A stretch of DNA of 64,000 nt from an uncultured Ruminococcus sp. (lineage in GTDB: Bacteria; Bacillota; Clostridia; Oscillospirales; Ruminococcaceae). Where the stretch lies: NCBI RefSeq assembly GCF_946415235.1, contig NZ_CAMKRR010000005.1:1-64000 (forward strand). Reading direction: 5' to 3'. Position 1 is the stretch's first letter. The number at the start of each line of letters is the position of its first letter. Of the stretch, positions 13,512-21,163 are shown piece after piece. The translations under genes were made by a program, and so were the position numbers. Under the pieces are notes generated by a model. It was given only the letters and a program-made list of their open reading frames with translations, had not been told where the DNA came from and did no database searches.

Positions 13512-15227
13512 TTATTTCTTATCGGTAACACCGTTTTCCGTGAACTTCAATATCCTGTCGCAGATATCCAGCGCTGCAGGTCTGTGTGTAACTATCACTA
13601 CGGTTTTATCGGTCATATTTTTCAGATTTTCAAGTACCTTCCGCTCTGTTACTTCATCGAGGGCGCTGGTAGCTTCATCAAGGAGCAGTATAGGACACTT
13701 GGAGTAAACAGCCCTTGCAATTGCGATACGCTGCATCTGTCCCTCGGAAAGACCTGTTCCGCGCTCGCCGAGAAGTGTATCCGCACCATTGTCGAGCTCG
13801 CTGACAAACCCGTCAGCACAGGCTATTTTCAGAGCATCATTTATACGCTCATCATCATGGAGCCCGCTTCTGTCCGCAAAGCTTACGACCTCGCGGATAG
13901 TACCGCTCATGAGCTGGTTTCCCTGCGGAACATAAGCGAAAAGCCTGTGGAACTTTGCGGAAAGCTCATTGGTATTTCCACTCTTATCGGTTATGTAGCG
14001 TCTGCCGCCGTCAAGCTTGTAAATACACATTAGCAGCTTCAATACAGTACTTTTTCCGCAGCCGCTGTGCCCTGTGAAGGCAACGTACTGACCTTTTTTT
14101 ATTTCAACACTGATGTTTTTCAGTACAACAGGCATTGAATCCTTATTCAGCTTTCTAACGCTTTCACCCGAGGGATAATATGCAAATTCAGCATTTTCAA
14201 GTCCCATAGCCGAAAAATCGCTGCGGTAAAAATCAAGTGTCTCCTCAATATCCATAGGTCTGACATCGGAATCGTTTTCAAACTCCTCTATCTCCATAAG
14301 GCGCTCCGCACTTGCCGTCATAGCATAAAACTTTGGCAGATATGCCGTAATATTTGCAAATGGCGACTGAATCTGCGAAATGAGCTGAGTGATAGCGGTA
14401 AGAGTTCCGTAGCTTATAGCACCCGTGAGGATGCCGTAGCCGCAGTAGATAACTCCGCCGACGTACATTCCCTGCATTCCGGTCTGGAAGCCTATGTTGC
14501 AGAAATTTGAAAATCTCACGCGCTTCATACGCATATTCTTATGGTCGTTCATTTTAACGGCAGCTTCATCCTCTGTCTGTTTTTCAGCCGCAAACGAGCG
14601 TATCATCATCAGACTTCCGAGGCGCTCCTGTAAGTAAACCCTGAGCTTTCCGTCCCGTTCCTGAATATTTTTATGCAGCTTTTTCAGTACCTTTCTGAAA
14701 CCGTAAGTGGCAAAAAAAAGTACGATGCCCACGGGCAGAAGTACAAGAGCAAAACGGTAATCAAGAACTATCATCATGGCCATTGCACTGACCATTTTAA
14801 CTATCATTCCAACAAGTCCCGGAAGTATTTCCACGCTGTTCTGAGCCACCACAACAGTGTCGCTGGTAAGTCTGTTGAGCCATTCTCCCGAATGGACTGC
14901 GCTGACTGTTCCGAAATCCTTTGTAAGGATATTGCCGAGGAGCCTCTGCTTGAAAAGGTTCTCCAGTGATGAACGGGATTTCTCCTCAAGCCAGCGGATA
15001 ATTGCCCTCATTGCCACCTGTGCAAGCACAAGAAGCACTATCATGACAACATAGAAAATGAAACCATTCTTATTGCCGTCAACGGCATTATCAACGATAT
15101 TTCGGAGCAAAAGCGCATAAAGCACTCCACTTGCGCCGTGTAGCGCATTGGCCATCATAAGCCACAGTATATTCCATTTTTTCCTGCCTGTTACGGCATA
15201 AAGCCATTTTACAGCGTTATTCTTCAT
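13512..15227 (-). CDS. ABC exporter, fused permease and ATPase
   Basis: A 571-residue half-transporter: six membrane helices in about residues 1-310, then an ATPase domain with Walker A GHSGCGKST (about 386-394), signature LSEGQMQRIAIARA and Walker B ILLLDEATSALD. This is the architecture of exporters for lipids, drugs and peptides. There is no N-terminal C39 peptidase domain. It is the last gene of an operon with an HPrK-like kinase, a PqqD-like protein and an S26-like peptidase, with a 4-base overlap to the peptidase gene, so a modified peptide or similar product is a likely substrate. Confidence 0.9.
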   Translation of the reverse strand: MKNNAVKWLYAVTGRKKWNILWLMMANALHGASGVLYALLLRNIVDNAVDGNKNGFIFYVVMIVLLVLAQVAMRAIIRWLEEKSRSSLENLFKQRLLGNILTKDFGTVSAVHSGEWLNRLTSDTVVVAQNSVEILPGLVGMIVKMVSAMAMMIVLDYRFALVLLPVGIVLFFATYGFRKVLKKLHKNIQERDGKLRVYLQERLGSLMMIRSFAAEKQTEDEAAVKMNDHKNMRMKRVRFSNFCNIGFQTGMQGMYVGGVIYCGYGILTGAISYGTLTAITQLISQIQSPFANITAYLPKFYAMTASAERLMEIEEFENDSDVRPMDIEETLDFYRSDFSAMGLENAEFAYYPSGESVRKLNKDSMPVVLKNISVEIKKGQYVAFTGHSGCGKSTVLKLLMCIYKLDGGRRYITDKSGNTNELSAKFHRLFAYVPQGNQLMSGTIREVVSFADRSGLHDDERINDALKIACADGFVSELDNGADTLLGERGTGLSEGQMQRIAIARAVYSKCPILLLDEATSALDEVTERKVLENLKNMTDKTVVIVTHRPAALDICDRILKFTENGVTDKK

Positions 15228-15649
15228 CGCTTTATCAGACTTTTAAGCTTATCGCGGACATAAAACAAGGGACGTTTTACGGACACAAAATCTACCCACA
15301 GATGCACGTAGAACAAGTATAGCTTTTCATCAACAGAATGCCATTTCCCTTTGTGACAGAACTCGGTTACTATTCCCTTGATCTGTTTGGGATCGACATA
15401 CTCGTACTGCCAGCAGTTATCGCCAATAATTATATACTTGCCGTTCTCAAAACGTACTACACGATGAATAACACCCTGCATATTCGGTCTTACGTACATT
15501 ACAAGGTCATATCTTTTAGGTCTTTTAGTCAGCTTCTTTATCAGCACTGCATCGCGTCCGCCTCGTATCATAGGGCGCATACTTATACCACTCGGTACAC
15601 TCAGATAACTGCCGTGCTGTTCAAGCTGTTCAAGCTGTACCTTACCCAT
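15224..15649 (-). CDS. S24/S26-like peptidase (signal peptidase-related)
   Basis: A 141-residue protein with the S26-type serine motif PSGISMRPMIRGGRDAV (candidate catalytic Ser23), RYDLVMYVRP and VIHRVVRFENGKYIIIGDN. The His in IHRVV matches the position used by ER-type signal peptidases in place of lysine. There is no membrane anchor at the N-terminus. It overlaps the PqqD-like gene by one base and the ABC gene by four. In this setting it may cleave a leader from an exported peptide, but no precursor is visible. Confidence 0.75.
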   Translation of the reverse strand: MGKVQLEQLEQHGSYLSVPSGISMRPMIRGGRDAVLIKKLTKRPKRYDLVMYVRPNMQGVIHRVVRFENGKYIIIGDNCWQYEYVDPKQIKGIVTEFCHKGKWHSVDEKLYLFYVHLWVDFVSVKRPLFYVRDKLKSLIKR

Positions 15650-15909
15650 CAGTCGTCTATCGCACCGATTTTTCTGAGCTGTTCGATGACTTTCTTTACA
15701 TCACGCTCCATAGCATCTTTCGGTCCGTCATACTTCTTCTGCATCTTTTCAACGATCTCAGCCTCTGTAGTATCCTTTTCGAGGCAGCCTATAATGAAGC
15801 CTGCTGTCTCGTTGCTGCGGACAAGTCCCGAAAACTTGCTTGCTCCCGTTGAAACGAGGAGCTTCTGATCTCCGTCATCGTGTGTGATAAAAGCCCTATT
15901 CAATTTCAT
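15649..15909 (-). CDS. PqqD-like peptide-binding (RRE-type) protein
   Basis: An 86-residue PqqD-like domain, a winged-helix fold that in RiPP pathways holds the leader of a precursor peptide. TAGFIIGCLEKDTTEAEIVE, MERDVKKVIEQLRKIGAI fit the family pattern. Start ATG 15909 is chosen over an upstream in-frame TTG (15918) because it follows AAAGG at good spacing and does not overlap the preceding gene. It sits between the HPrK-like kinase and the peptidase genes. Confidence 0.8.
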   Translation of the reverse strand: MKLNRAFITHDDGDQKLLVSTGASKFSGLVRSNETAGFIIGCLEKDTTEAEIVEKMQKKYDGPKDAMERDVKKVIEQLRKIGAIDD

Positions 15910-15914
15910 AATAA

Positions 15915-16649
15915 TCAACCTTTCATACCGTTATATGCGACTTCTGCCGCATCAATATCCATATTGCAGGCAAGCCTGTACAGCTCGGTCTTTTCCGACA
16001 ATTCATCTATAAGCCTGAGAGTTTTCGCCATTTGCAGCGTCCTGAGCGGGCGATATACCTGCTGAAGGAGCATTGCATAAGCCTCGGATTTGTCGATCCT
16101 GACTATACTGTTTTTCTCACCGCGTGTAAGTATGCAGACAGCCTTCAGCGGGACCGACATATTGCAGCCGAGGCGGTGCTTTCCGTTGTAAGGCGTTCCG
16201 TATGCGACAACTCCGCTGTCCGTGATCTTTAGAAGCGGCTTATCGTCATTTACCATGACAGCCTTCTCTCCGAGATACTCGCGCCAGAGCCTTGTATGTG
16301 TGGATTTTCCCGTTCCCGACTTTGCGGTGAAGAGAAATCCCTGACCGTCAACCGCTATAACAGAGCCGTGGAACAGTATCGTATCATAATCAGGCATCTT
16401 TTCTGCGATTTTGCGGTAAACTGCCAGTTCCTCACGGTAGTCGTCAGAGGAAGCGAGCGGTTCCCTTCCCTCACGTTCCGCACATCTTATCTCGCGCTGA
16501 GTCTCAAAATCAATATCTTCCTGCGATATGATCACAGAAAAATCGGCAGCTTCATCAGTCTCATAATCGCAGCAATAGCTGTGGACCTTTTCATACATAG
16601 AGGTCACTTCAATGACCTTATCCGCTATTTTATAATTACGTGTAAACAT
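15915..16649 (-). CDS. HPr kinase-like (HprK-related) protein
   Basis: A 244-residue protein with the P-loop TAKSGTGKST (about residues 108-117) in an HprK/PEP carboxykinase-like setting (FHGSVIAVDGQGFLF before it, VNDDKPLLKI after). Related proteins in some lasso peptide clusters phosphorylate the precursor, and others of this type have unknown roles. It is first in the operon. ATG 16649 is chosen because GGGGGGA lies 5 bases upstream; an earlier in-frame ATG at 16661 overlaps that site. The promoter is at 16681-16709. Confidence 0.75.
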   Translation of the reverse strand: MFTRNYKIADKVIEVTSMYEKVHSYCCDYETDEAADFSVIISQEDIDFETQREIRCAEREGREPLASSDDYREELAVYRKIAEKMPDYDTILFHGSVIAVDGQGFLFTAKSGTGKSTHTRLWREYLGEKAVMVNDDKPLLKITDSGVVAYGTPYNGKHRLGCNMSVPLKAVCILTRGEKNSIVRIDKSEAYAMLLQQVYRPLRTLQMAKTLRLIDELSEKTELYRLACNMDIDAAEVAYNGMKG

Positions 16650-16680
16650 TTTTCCCCCCATAAGTTAAAATGATATTAAC

Positions 16681-16709
16681 ATTATAACACATAATTACGA
16701 AAAATGCAA
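16681..16709 (-). promoter_or_regulatory. Promoter of the HPrK/PqqD/S26/ABC operon (TTGCAT type)
   Basis: On the minus strand TTGCAT (16704-16709), 17 bases, TATAAT (16681-16686). It shares TTGCATTTTT and TGTTATAAT, at the same spacing, with the divergent promoter at 16771-16799. Confidence 0.8.
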
Positions 16710-16770
16710 CAGCCGCAGAATAATAGTGGTATATTTATTATCCGAGTAAAAAATTAAAACAACTCTTTTC

Positions 16771-16799
16771 TTGCATTTTTACCTGTTAAATGTTATAAT
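16771..16799 (+). promoter_or_regulatory. Twin TTGCAT-type promoter, divergent
   Basis: TTGCAT (16771-16776), 17 bases, TATAAT (16794-16799). The matched -35 and -10 segments suggest that it is co-regulated with the operon to its left. Confidence 0.75.
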
Positions 16800-16804
16800 A
16801 CGGC

Positions 16805-16898
16805 ATGAGCGGGACCATAAAGGCAGTACTTAAAGACGAACGCCTGACTATAAAGATCACACTGTAATATAGAACGAGCCGCAGGCATTGCCTGCGGC
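16805..16898 (+). other. Short transcript: leaderless 20-codon ORF or small RNA
   Basis: The expected transcription start of the twin promoter coincides with an ATG (16805) that opens a 20-codon frame, MSGTIKAVLKDERLTIKITL, ending at 16867. A 9-bp GC-rich hairpin (GCCGCAGGC, 16877-16885, with 16889-16897) follows, with a poor T-run. The product is either a leaderless micro-peptide or a roughly 95-nt RNA. No family is recognised. Confidence 0.35.
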
Positions 16899-16906
16899 AT
16901 TTGTGC

Positions 16907-17746
16907 TTATTCAGCTGCTGCTTCGTCGTTCTCCCTTATTTCAAGGTCGGTCGTATCATAAAGCACCTTTGCATGATTAAGACGTATCAGCTTCTTTTCA
17001 AGATGTTTTCCTGTGACCTTGTCTACCTTGTCACGATACACCTCGCCGTTTCGGTAAACAACTCCGTTTTCGCGGGAAAAGAACACATTTTCAGCGCTTA
17101 TATGATACTTGTACCTCTGAGGCATGTCCGCTCTGAGCTCTCCGCAGAGATACTCGGGAGTTGTATATATAACGAGCTGATAAGTCCTGTTTGTCGTATT
17201 CTTGAAGCGGTAATCCAGATAATTATACATTATGGAAGTGCCTGTGCCGAAGGGTATCTTTCTCTGAAAATCAGGGAAAAGATCAAGTCCGTCATGGTGA
17301 TGATGTTCTGTTATTTTAAGGTCGGAATGAAGTACCATCCAATGGATAAGATTTGTCATCTGACACATTCCGCCGCCTATTCCGGGTTCTGTGTGGTCGG
17401 CAAATATGGTAAGTCCTTCCTTATAGCCCTTCTTTTCCGTGGTATTTCCCACGAGATGCCAGAATGAGAAGGTCTCACCCGGACGTATGAGTATCTTGTT
17501 TATCTTCGGCGCAGCGATTGAAAGATTAACAGCTTTGTTTTCCTGCAATCTCATGTCAACATTGCCCAGTCTGCGCCTTATAAGTGAATTATGCCTGTAT
17601 ATCACATACGGCAGTCTTTCCTTCTGCTTCGTCTTTGCAAGATGCTTTATGCTGCAAAGATTTTTCAGAGACCTCATCAGGATACATCTTTTCTCCGAGA
17701 TAGCATATGTAAGCGGCGATATCTCACAGAACAGTTTTCGCTTCAT
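16907..17746 (-). CDS. VanW family protein
   Basis: A 279-residue VanW-like protein: PGETFSFWHLVGNTTEKKGY, GIGGGMCQMTNLIHWMVLHS and EHHHHDGLDLFPDFQRKIPFG are the conserved blocks. VanW occurs in some vancomycin-resistance clusters, but its role is unknown and most family members are unrelated to resistance; no other van gene is nearby. There is no clear signal peptide. Start ATG 17746 follows GAGGGTG. It has its own promoter, and a 9-bp hairpin (17784-17792 with 17804-17812) lies in its leader. Confidence 0.88.
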   Translation of the reverse strand: MKRKLFCEISPLTYAISEKRCILMRSLKNLCSIKHLAKTKQKERLPYVIYRHNSLIRRRLGNVDMRLQENKAVNLSIAAPKINKILIRPGETFSFWHLVGNTTEKKGYKEGLTIFADHTEPGIGGGMCQMTNLIHWMVLHSDLKITEHHHHDGLDLFPDFQRKIPFGTGTSIMYNYLDYRFKNTTNRTYQLVIYTTPEYLCGELRADMPQRYKYHISAENVFFSRENGVVYRNGEVYRDKVDKVTGKHLEKKLIRLNHAKVLYDTTDLEIRENDEAAAE

Positions 17747-17839
17747 TGTAGTTACACCCTCAAATCAATTATAAATCGTCATTTTGCAGATAACTTCTCT
17801 TTATATCTGCAAGTGAATAATAAAATCCTTTATAGGTTT

Positions 17840-17868
17840 ATTATAGCATATTTTGTCGCTGCTATCAA
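17840..17868 (-). promoter_or_regulatory. Promoter of the VanW gene
   Basis: On the minus strand TTGATA (17863-17868), 17 bases, TATAAT (17840-17845). Confidence 0.75.
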
Positions 17869-17921
17869 CAGTTAATAAGATTTTGAACAGCCCTCCAGCG
17901 CCTAAATATTTTGTTTTTCTG

Positions 17922-17950
17922 ATGACAAAACTGTAAAAATATGATATAAT
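17922..17950 (+). promoter_or_regulatory. Promoter of the flippase gene
   Basis: ATGACA (17922-17927), 17 bases, TATAAT (17945-17950), 29 bases before the start codon. Confidence 0.7.
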
Positions 17951-17978
17951 GTTTTAGCATCTCGTTTGGAGGAAAAAT

Positions 17979-19433
17979 ATGAACAAATACAAAAAACTCG
18001 CAGTCAACACGCTCATCTTTTCACTTGGCAGCTTTGGCGCAAAAATATTCTCCCTTTTGCTTAATAATCTTTACACAAAGCACCTTAGCCCGTCAGATCT
18101 TTATACAAAAAATCTCCTTGAAACACTTGTGCTTTTTCTGCTTCCTGTGTTCACTTTTTCACTGACGGAAGCTGTTGTGCGATACGGACTGGACAACGAA
18201 TATGACAAAAAACAGATATTCACCACTGCAGGTATACTGACATTGGGCGGACTTGTCTTATTGCTGCCCGTAACTCCGTTTCTGCACCTTATCCCCATAC
18301 TCAAGCCCATAAGAAGCTATACTATCCTGCTGTACATCTACATATCCGCTTCAGCGCTGAGGGCGCTGTGTTCACAGTTCGTAAGGGCAAGGAATATGGT
18401 CAGGCTTTTTTCCATAGACGGTATCCTTGCGACTATATCCCTTTTTGTATTCAATATCATCTTCATATCAGAGCTCGGAATGGGGATAAAGGGCTTCATG
18501 ATCTCGATGATACTTTCCGATATCTGTTCGGCATTGTTTCTTTTTACAGCGGCAAAGCTCCGCAGATTTGCGGATATAAAAAGCTTTGATCCTTCCTTCG
18601 GACGAACTATGCTCCGTTTCACCCTGCCTCTTGTTCCCACAGCGGTAATGTGGACCTTTACAGGCTTTTCCGATCAGATATTCATTGGAAATATGCACAG
18701 TGACAAGTTCATACTCGGTGAAAAAGCGGCAGGCATCTACGTTGCTGCTACAAAGATACCTAATCTTATATCCATGCTCTCGACTATCTTCATACAGGCG
18801 TGGAATATGTCTGCTATAACGGAAAACAATTCTGCCGACAGGAACATATTCTACGAAAATGTCTATTCCGCCTATGAATCTCTGCTTTTTATAAGCTCAG
18901 CGTGTCTTATTCTGCTTATCAAGCCTGTTTCCGCTTTGCTCATAAACTACAGCAGATATCCCGAGTACAGGATAGCATACAGCTATACTCCGCTGCTTAT
19001 TGCGGCTGCGGTATTCACCTGTCTGAACCTGTTCCTTGCAGGCATCTACACAGCCACAAAACATACCAAAAACGCTTTTTATACGATATTCGCTGTTGCT
19101 GCGGCGAATATCTTACTTAATCTCGGACTTATCCCCGTATTCGGCATACAGGGAGCAGCCCTTGCGACCTTTCTGAGTTACTTTATCTGCTACTGCATAA
19201 GAATGGCCGATGCAAGGCGCTATGTTCCCTTTCATTTTTCAGCTGCAAAAACTGCTGTGAATACGCTTCTTCTCCTGCTTATGAGCGTACCGATCATATT
19301 TGAACTTGATAAGTGGTACATTTACGAGCTCCCCATTGCTGCCGTTATCGCTTTCATCAATAAAAGAGCTGTATTTGATACAGTCAGGAAGCTGCTCGGC
19401 AGGGATAACAACAGCTCTGAGATCACAAGATGA
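17979..19433 (+). CDS. Polysaccharide flippase (Wzx/MOP superfamily)
   Basis: A 484-residue integral membrane protein with about 12-14 hydrophobic helices. The N-terminal NTLIFSLGSFGAKIFSLLL and the repeated aromatic/glycine pattern are typical of the polysaccharide biosynthesis branch of the MOP superfamily, which flips lipid-linked sugars across the membrane. No glycosyltransferase cluster adjoins it, so the substrate is unknown. Start ATG 17979 follows TTGGAGG. Confidence 0.85.
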   Translation: MNKYKKLAVNTLIFSLGSFGAKIFSLLLNNLYTKHLSPSDLYTKNLLETLVLFLLPVFTFSLTEAVVRYGLDNEYDKKQIFTTAGILTLGGLVLLLPVTPFLHLIPILKPIRSYTILLYIYISASALRALCSQFVRARNMVRLFSIDGILATISLFVFNIIFISELGMGIKGFMISMILSDICSALFLFTAAKLRRFADIKSFDPSFGRTMLRFTLPLVPTAVMWTFTGFSDQIFIGNMHSDKFILGEKAAGIYVAATKIPNLISMLSTIFIQAWNMSAITENNSADRNIFYENVYSAYESLLFISSACLILLIKPVSALLINYSRYPEYRIAYSYTPLLIAAAVFTCLNLFLAGIYTATKHTKNAFYTIFAVAAANILLNLGLIPVFGIQGAALATFLSYFICYCIRMADARRYVPFHFSAAKTAVNTLLLLLMSVPIIFELDKWYIYELPIAAVIAFINKRAVFDTVRKLLGRDNNSSEITR

Positions 19434-19475
19434 TCTTTCCTTTTATCTTAATCCGCTTCACAAGTAACTTTTACC

Positions 19476-19504
19476 TTGACAAGCAAGGTCTGAGGTGATA
19501 TAAT
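19476..19504 (+). promoter_or_regulatory. Promoter of the GNAT gene at 19684
   Basis: TTGACA (19476-19481), 17 bases, TATAAT (19499-19504): an exact consensus match, about 180 bases before the gene. Confidence 0.85.
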
Positions 19505-19510
19505 GCAATT

Positions 19511-19683
19511 AAAGCAGGCAGAACGGTATTTCCGCTGCCTCTGCTCAATTAATTTCATTTTAAGGAGATCGTTGTTTGAAAAACAATAACAGACCTGAGA
19601 TAGCAGCGTAAACGGAAGGTTTGCGAATACTATCCCACACAAACCTCCCGTGTCCGGTCAACTATTTCAGGAGGAAAAAAATA
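19511..19683 (+). promoter_or_regulatory. Long structured 5' leader of the GNAT gene
   Basis: About 170 bases between the expected transcription start and the start codon with no real ORF. Helices seen by eye are AGGCAG...CTGCCT near the start, AGGTTTG (19617-19623) with CAAACCT (19640-19646), and CCTCC (19644-19648) with the ribosome site GGAGG (19670-19674). The last two share bases and exclude each other, as in a translational switch. It matches no riboswitch class I recognise. Confidence 0.35.
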
Positions 19684-20343
19684 ATGAAAAATAATGACTA
19701 TATCATCCGCAGGGAAACAGAAAAAGACTACCGCGAAGTTGAAAATATCGCCCGTGAAGCTTTCTGGAACCTCAACAAGCCCGGCTGCCACGAGCACTAC
19801 TTCATACATATCATGAGACAGCATGAGGACTTTATCCCCGAACTCGACTATGTTATCGAAGTCGGCGGAAGGATGGTCGGCTGCGTTATGTACTGCAAGG
19901 CTAAGCTCAGAGATGAAAACGGCAGTGAAAAACAGATCGTCACTATGGGACCGATCTGCGTACTCCCCGAATATCAGCGAAAAGGTTACGGAAAAGCTCT
20001 GCTGAAGCACACCTTCGGTATAGCTGCCGATATGGGATACGATACTGTTATCAACTTCGGTAATCCTGATAACTACGTTGCAAGAGGCTATAAAAGCTGC
20101 CGTAAATACAACGTCTGCTTTGAGGGTGACTTCTTCCCTGCTGCGCTTCTTGTAAAAGTGCTGAAGGACGGTGCTCTTGACGGAAGGAAATGGTTCTACT
20201 GTCCCAGCGATGTGGAGGAGCTCTGTAATGACGAAGAAGCTGTCGGAGATTTCGACGCGCTCTTCCCGCCAAAGGTAAAGGGCTGGCAGCCAAGTCAGGA
20301 GGAGTTCTATATACACAGTCATTCAGTCATAAACCGCGAATGA
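19684..20343 (+). CDS. GNAT family N-acetyltransferase (YhbS-like)
   Basis: A 219-residue acetyltransferase. The acetyl-CoA binding motif is QRKGYGKALLKHTF after GPICVLPEYQ, and FGNPDNYVARGYKS resembles YhbS-type proteins. The C-terminal third is an extra segment of the kind seen in that subgroup. ATG 19684 is chosen because it follows CAGGAGG; the frame is open upstream only within the leader. The substrate is unknown. Confidence 0.85.
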   Translation: MKNNDYIIRRETEKDYREVENIAREAFWNLNKPGCHEHYFIHIMRQHEDFIPELDYVIEVGGRMVGCVMYCKAKLRDENGSEKQIVTMGPICVLPEYQRKGYGKALLKHTFGIAADMGYDTVINFGNPDNYVARGYKSCRKYNVCFEGDFFPAALLVKVLKDGALDGRKWFYCPSDVEELCNDEEAVGDFDALFPPKVKGWQPSQEEFYIHSHSVINRE

Positions 20344-20356
20344 TATCATAAAGCTA

Positions 20357-20384
20357 AAAACAGCAGACATTGTCTGCTGTTTTT
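20357..20384. terminator. Terminator after the GNAT gene
   Basis: AAAACAGCAGA (20357-20367) pairs with TCTGCTGTTTT (20373-20383), flanked by T and A runs, so it can act on both strands. Confidence 0.8.
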
Positions 20385-20392
20385 ATTTTTAC

Positions 20393-20435
20393 AAAAGGAA
20401 AAGGCCTCGCTTTTGATGCGAAGCCTTTTCCTTTT
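20393..20435 (-). terminator. Terminator of the arabinose operon
   Basis: AAAAGGAAAAGGC (20393-20405) pairs with GCCTTTTCCTTTT (20423-20435), with inner CTCGC/GCGA pairing. It follows araD on the minus strand. Confidence 0.75.
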
Positions 20436-20473
20436 GGAGAGAAATTCTATTTGTAATGGATCGGTCACTAAGA

Positions 20474-21163
20474 TTATTTGGATTGTCCGTAATAGGCATT
20501 TGCACCATGCTTACGGAAAAAGTGTTTATCAAGAAGTCTCTGCGGCATTACGCCCGTATCGGGACGAAGTGTCTTTGTAATCCACGCCATAGCCGAAAGC
20601 TCCTCAAGAACTACCGAGTTATGAACAGCTTCCATGCAGTCACCGCCCCATACGAAAGGACCGTGATTTGCCACCAGCGCAGCAGGAACATTCTTATAAT
20701 CGGGACAGCATTCCACAATGACCTTGCCGGTTTCAAGCTCGTAATCGCCCTTGACCTCTTCATCGGTCATTTCCCTTGTACAGGGTATCTCACCGTAGAA
20801 ATAGTCTCCGTGAGTAGTACCGAGAGGCGGTATTCCCATGCAGGCCTGTGCAAATGAAGTAGCATAGCGGCTGTGAGTATGAACTACTCCGCGTACTCCC
20901 TCAAAATTCCTGTATATCTCAAGATGTGTGGGTGTATCGCTTGACGGTGAAAGCTTTCCGTCGACCTTTTTGCCGTCGAGAGTCAGAACAACTATATCAT
21001 CAGCCGTCATTGTATCGTATTCAACTCCGCTGGGCTTTATCGCCACAAAACCTGTCTCATGATCGTATTCGCTGACATTTCCCCATGTGAATGTAACAAG
21101 TCCGTACTTCGGGAGCAGAAGATTTGCTTTAAGGACTCTTTCCTTAAGCTCTTTAACGTCCAT
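20474..21163 (-). CDS. araD: L-ribulose-5-phosphate 4-epimerase
   Basis: A 229-residue class II aldolase-fold epimerase of standard length; it converts L-ribulose-5-phosphate to D-xylulose-5-phosphate. The zinc-site histidines are in VVHTHSRYATSFAQ and the ANHGPFVWGGD region; GNVSEYDHETG and KPSGVEYD are the substrate-site blocks. It overlaps araA by 11 bases and closes the operon. Confidence 0.96.
   Translation of the reverse strand: MDVKELKERVLKANLLLPKYGLVTFTWGNVSEYDHETGFVAIKPSGVEYDTMTADDIVVLTLDGKKVDGKLSPSSDTPTHLEIYRNFEGVRGVVHTHSRYATSFAQACMGIPPLGTTHGDYFYGEIPCTREMTDEEVKGDYELETGKVIVECCPDYKNVPAALVANHGPFVWGGDCMEAVHNSVVLEELSAMAWITKTLRPDTGVMPQRLLDKHFFRKHGANAYYGQSK

Noticed and set aside
13512..16709. 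Lasso peptide gene cluster
   Set aside because: The HPrK-like and PqqD-like genes fit, but there is no asparagine-synthetase-like cyclase, no transglutaminase-type leader protease and no precursor.
16907..17746. Vancomycin resistance locus, because of VanW
   Set aside because: No vanH, ligase, vanX or regulatory genes accompany it, and VanW proteins are common outside resistance clusters.
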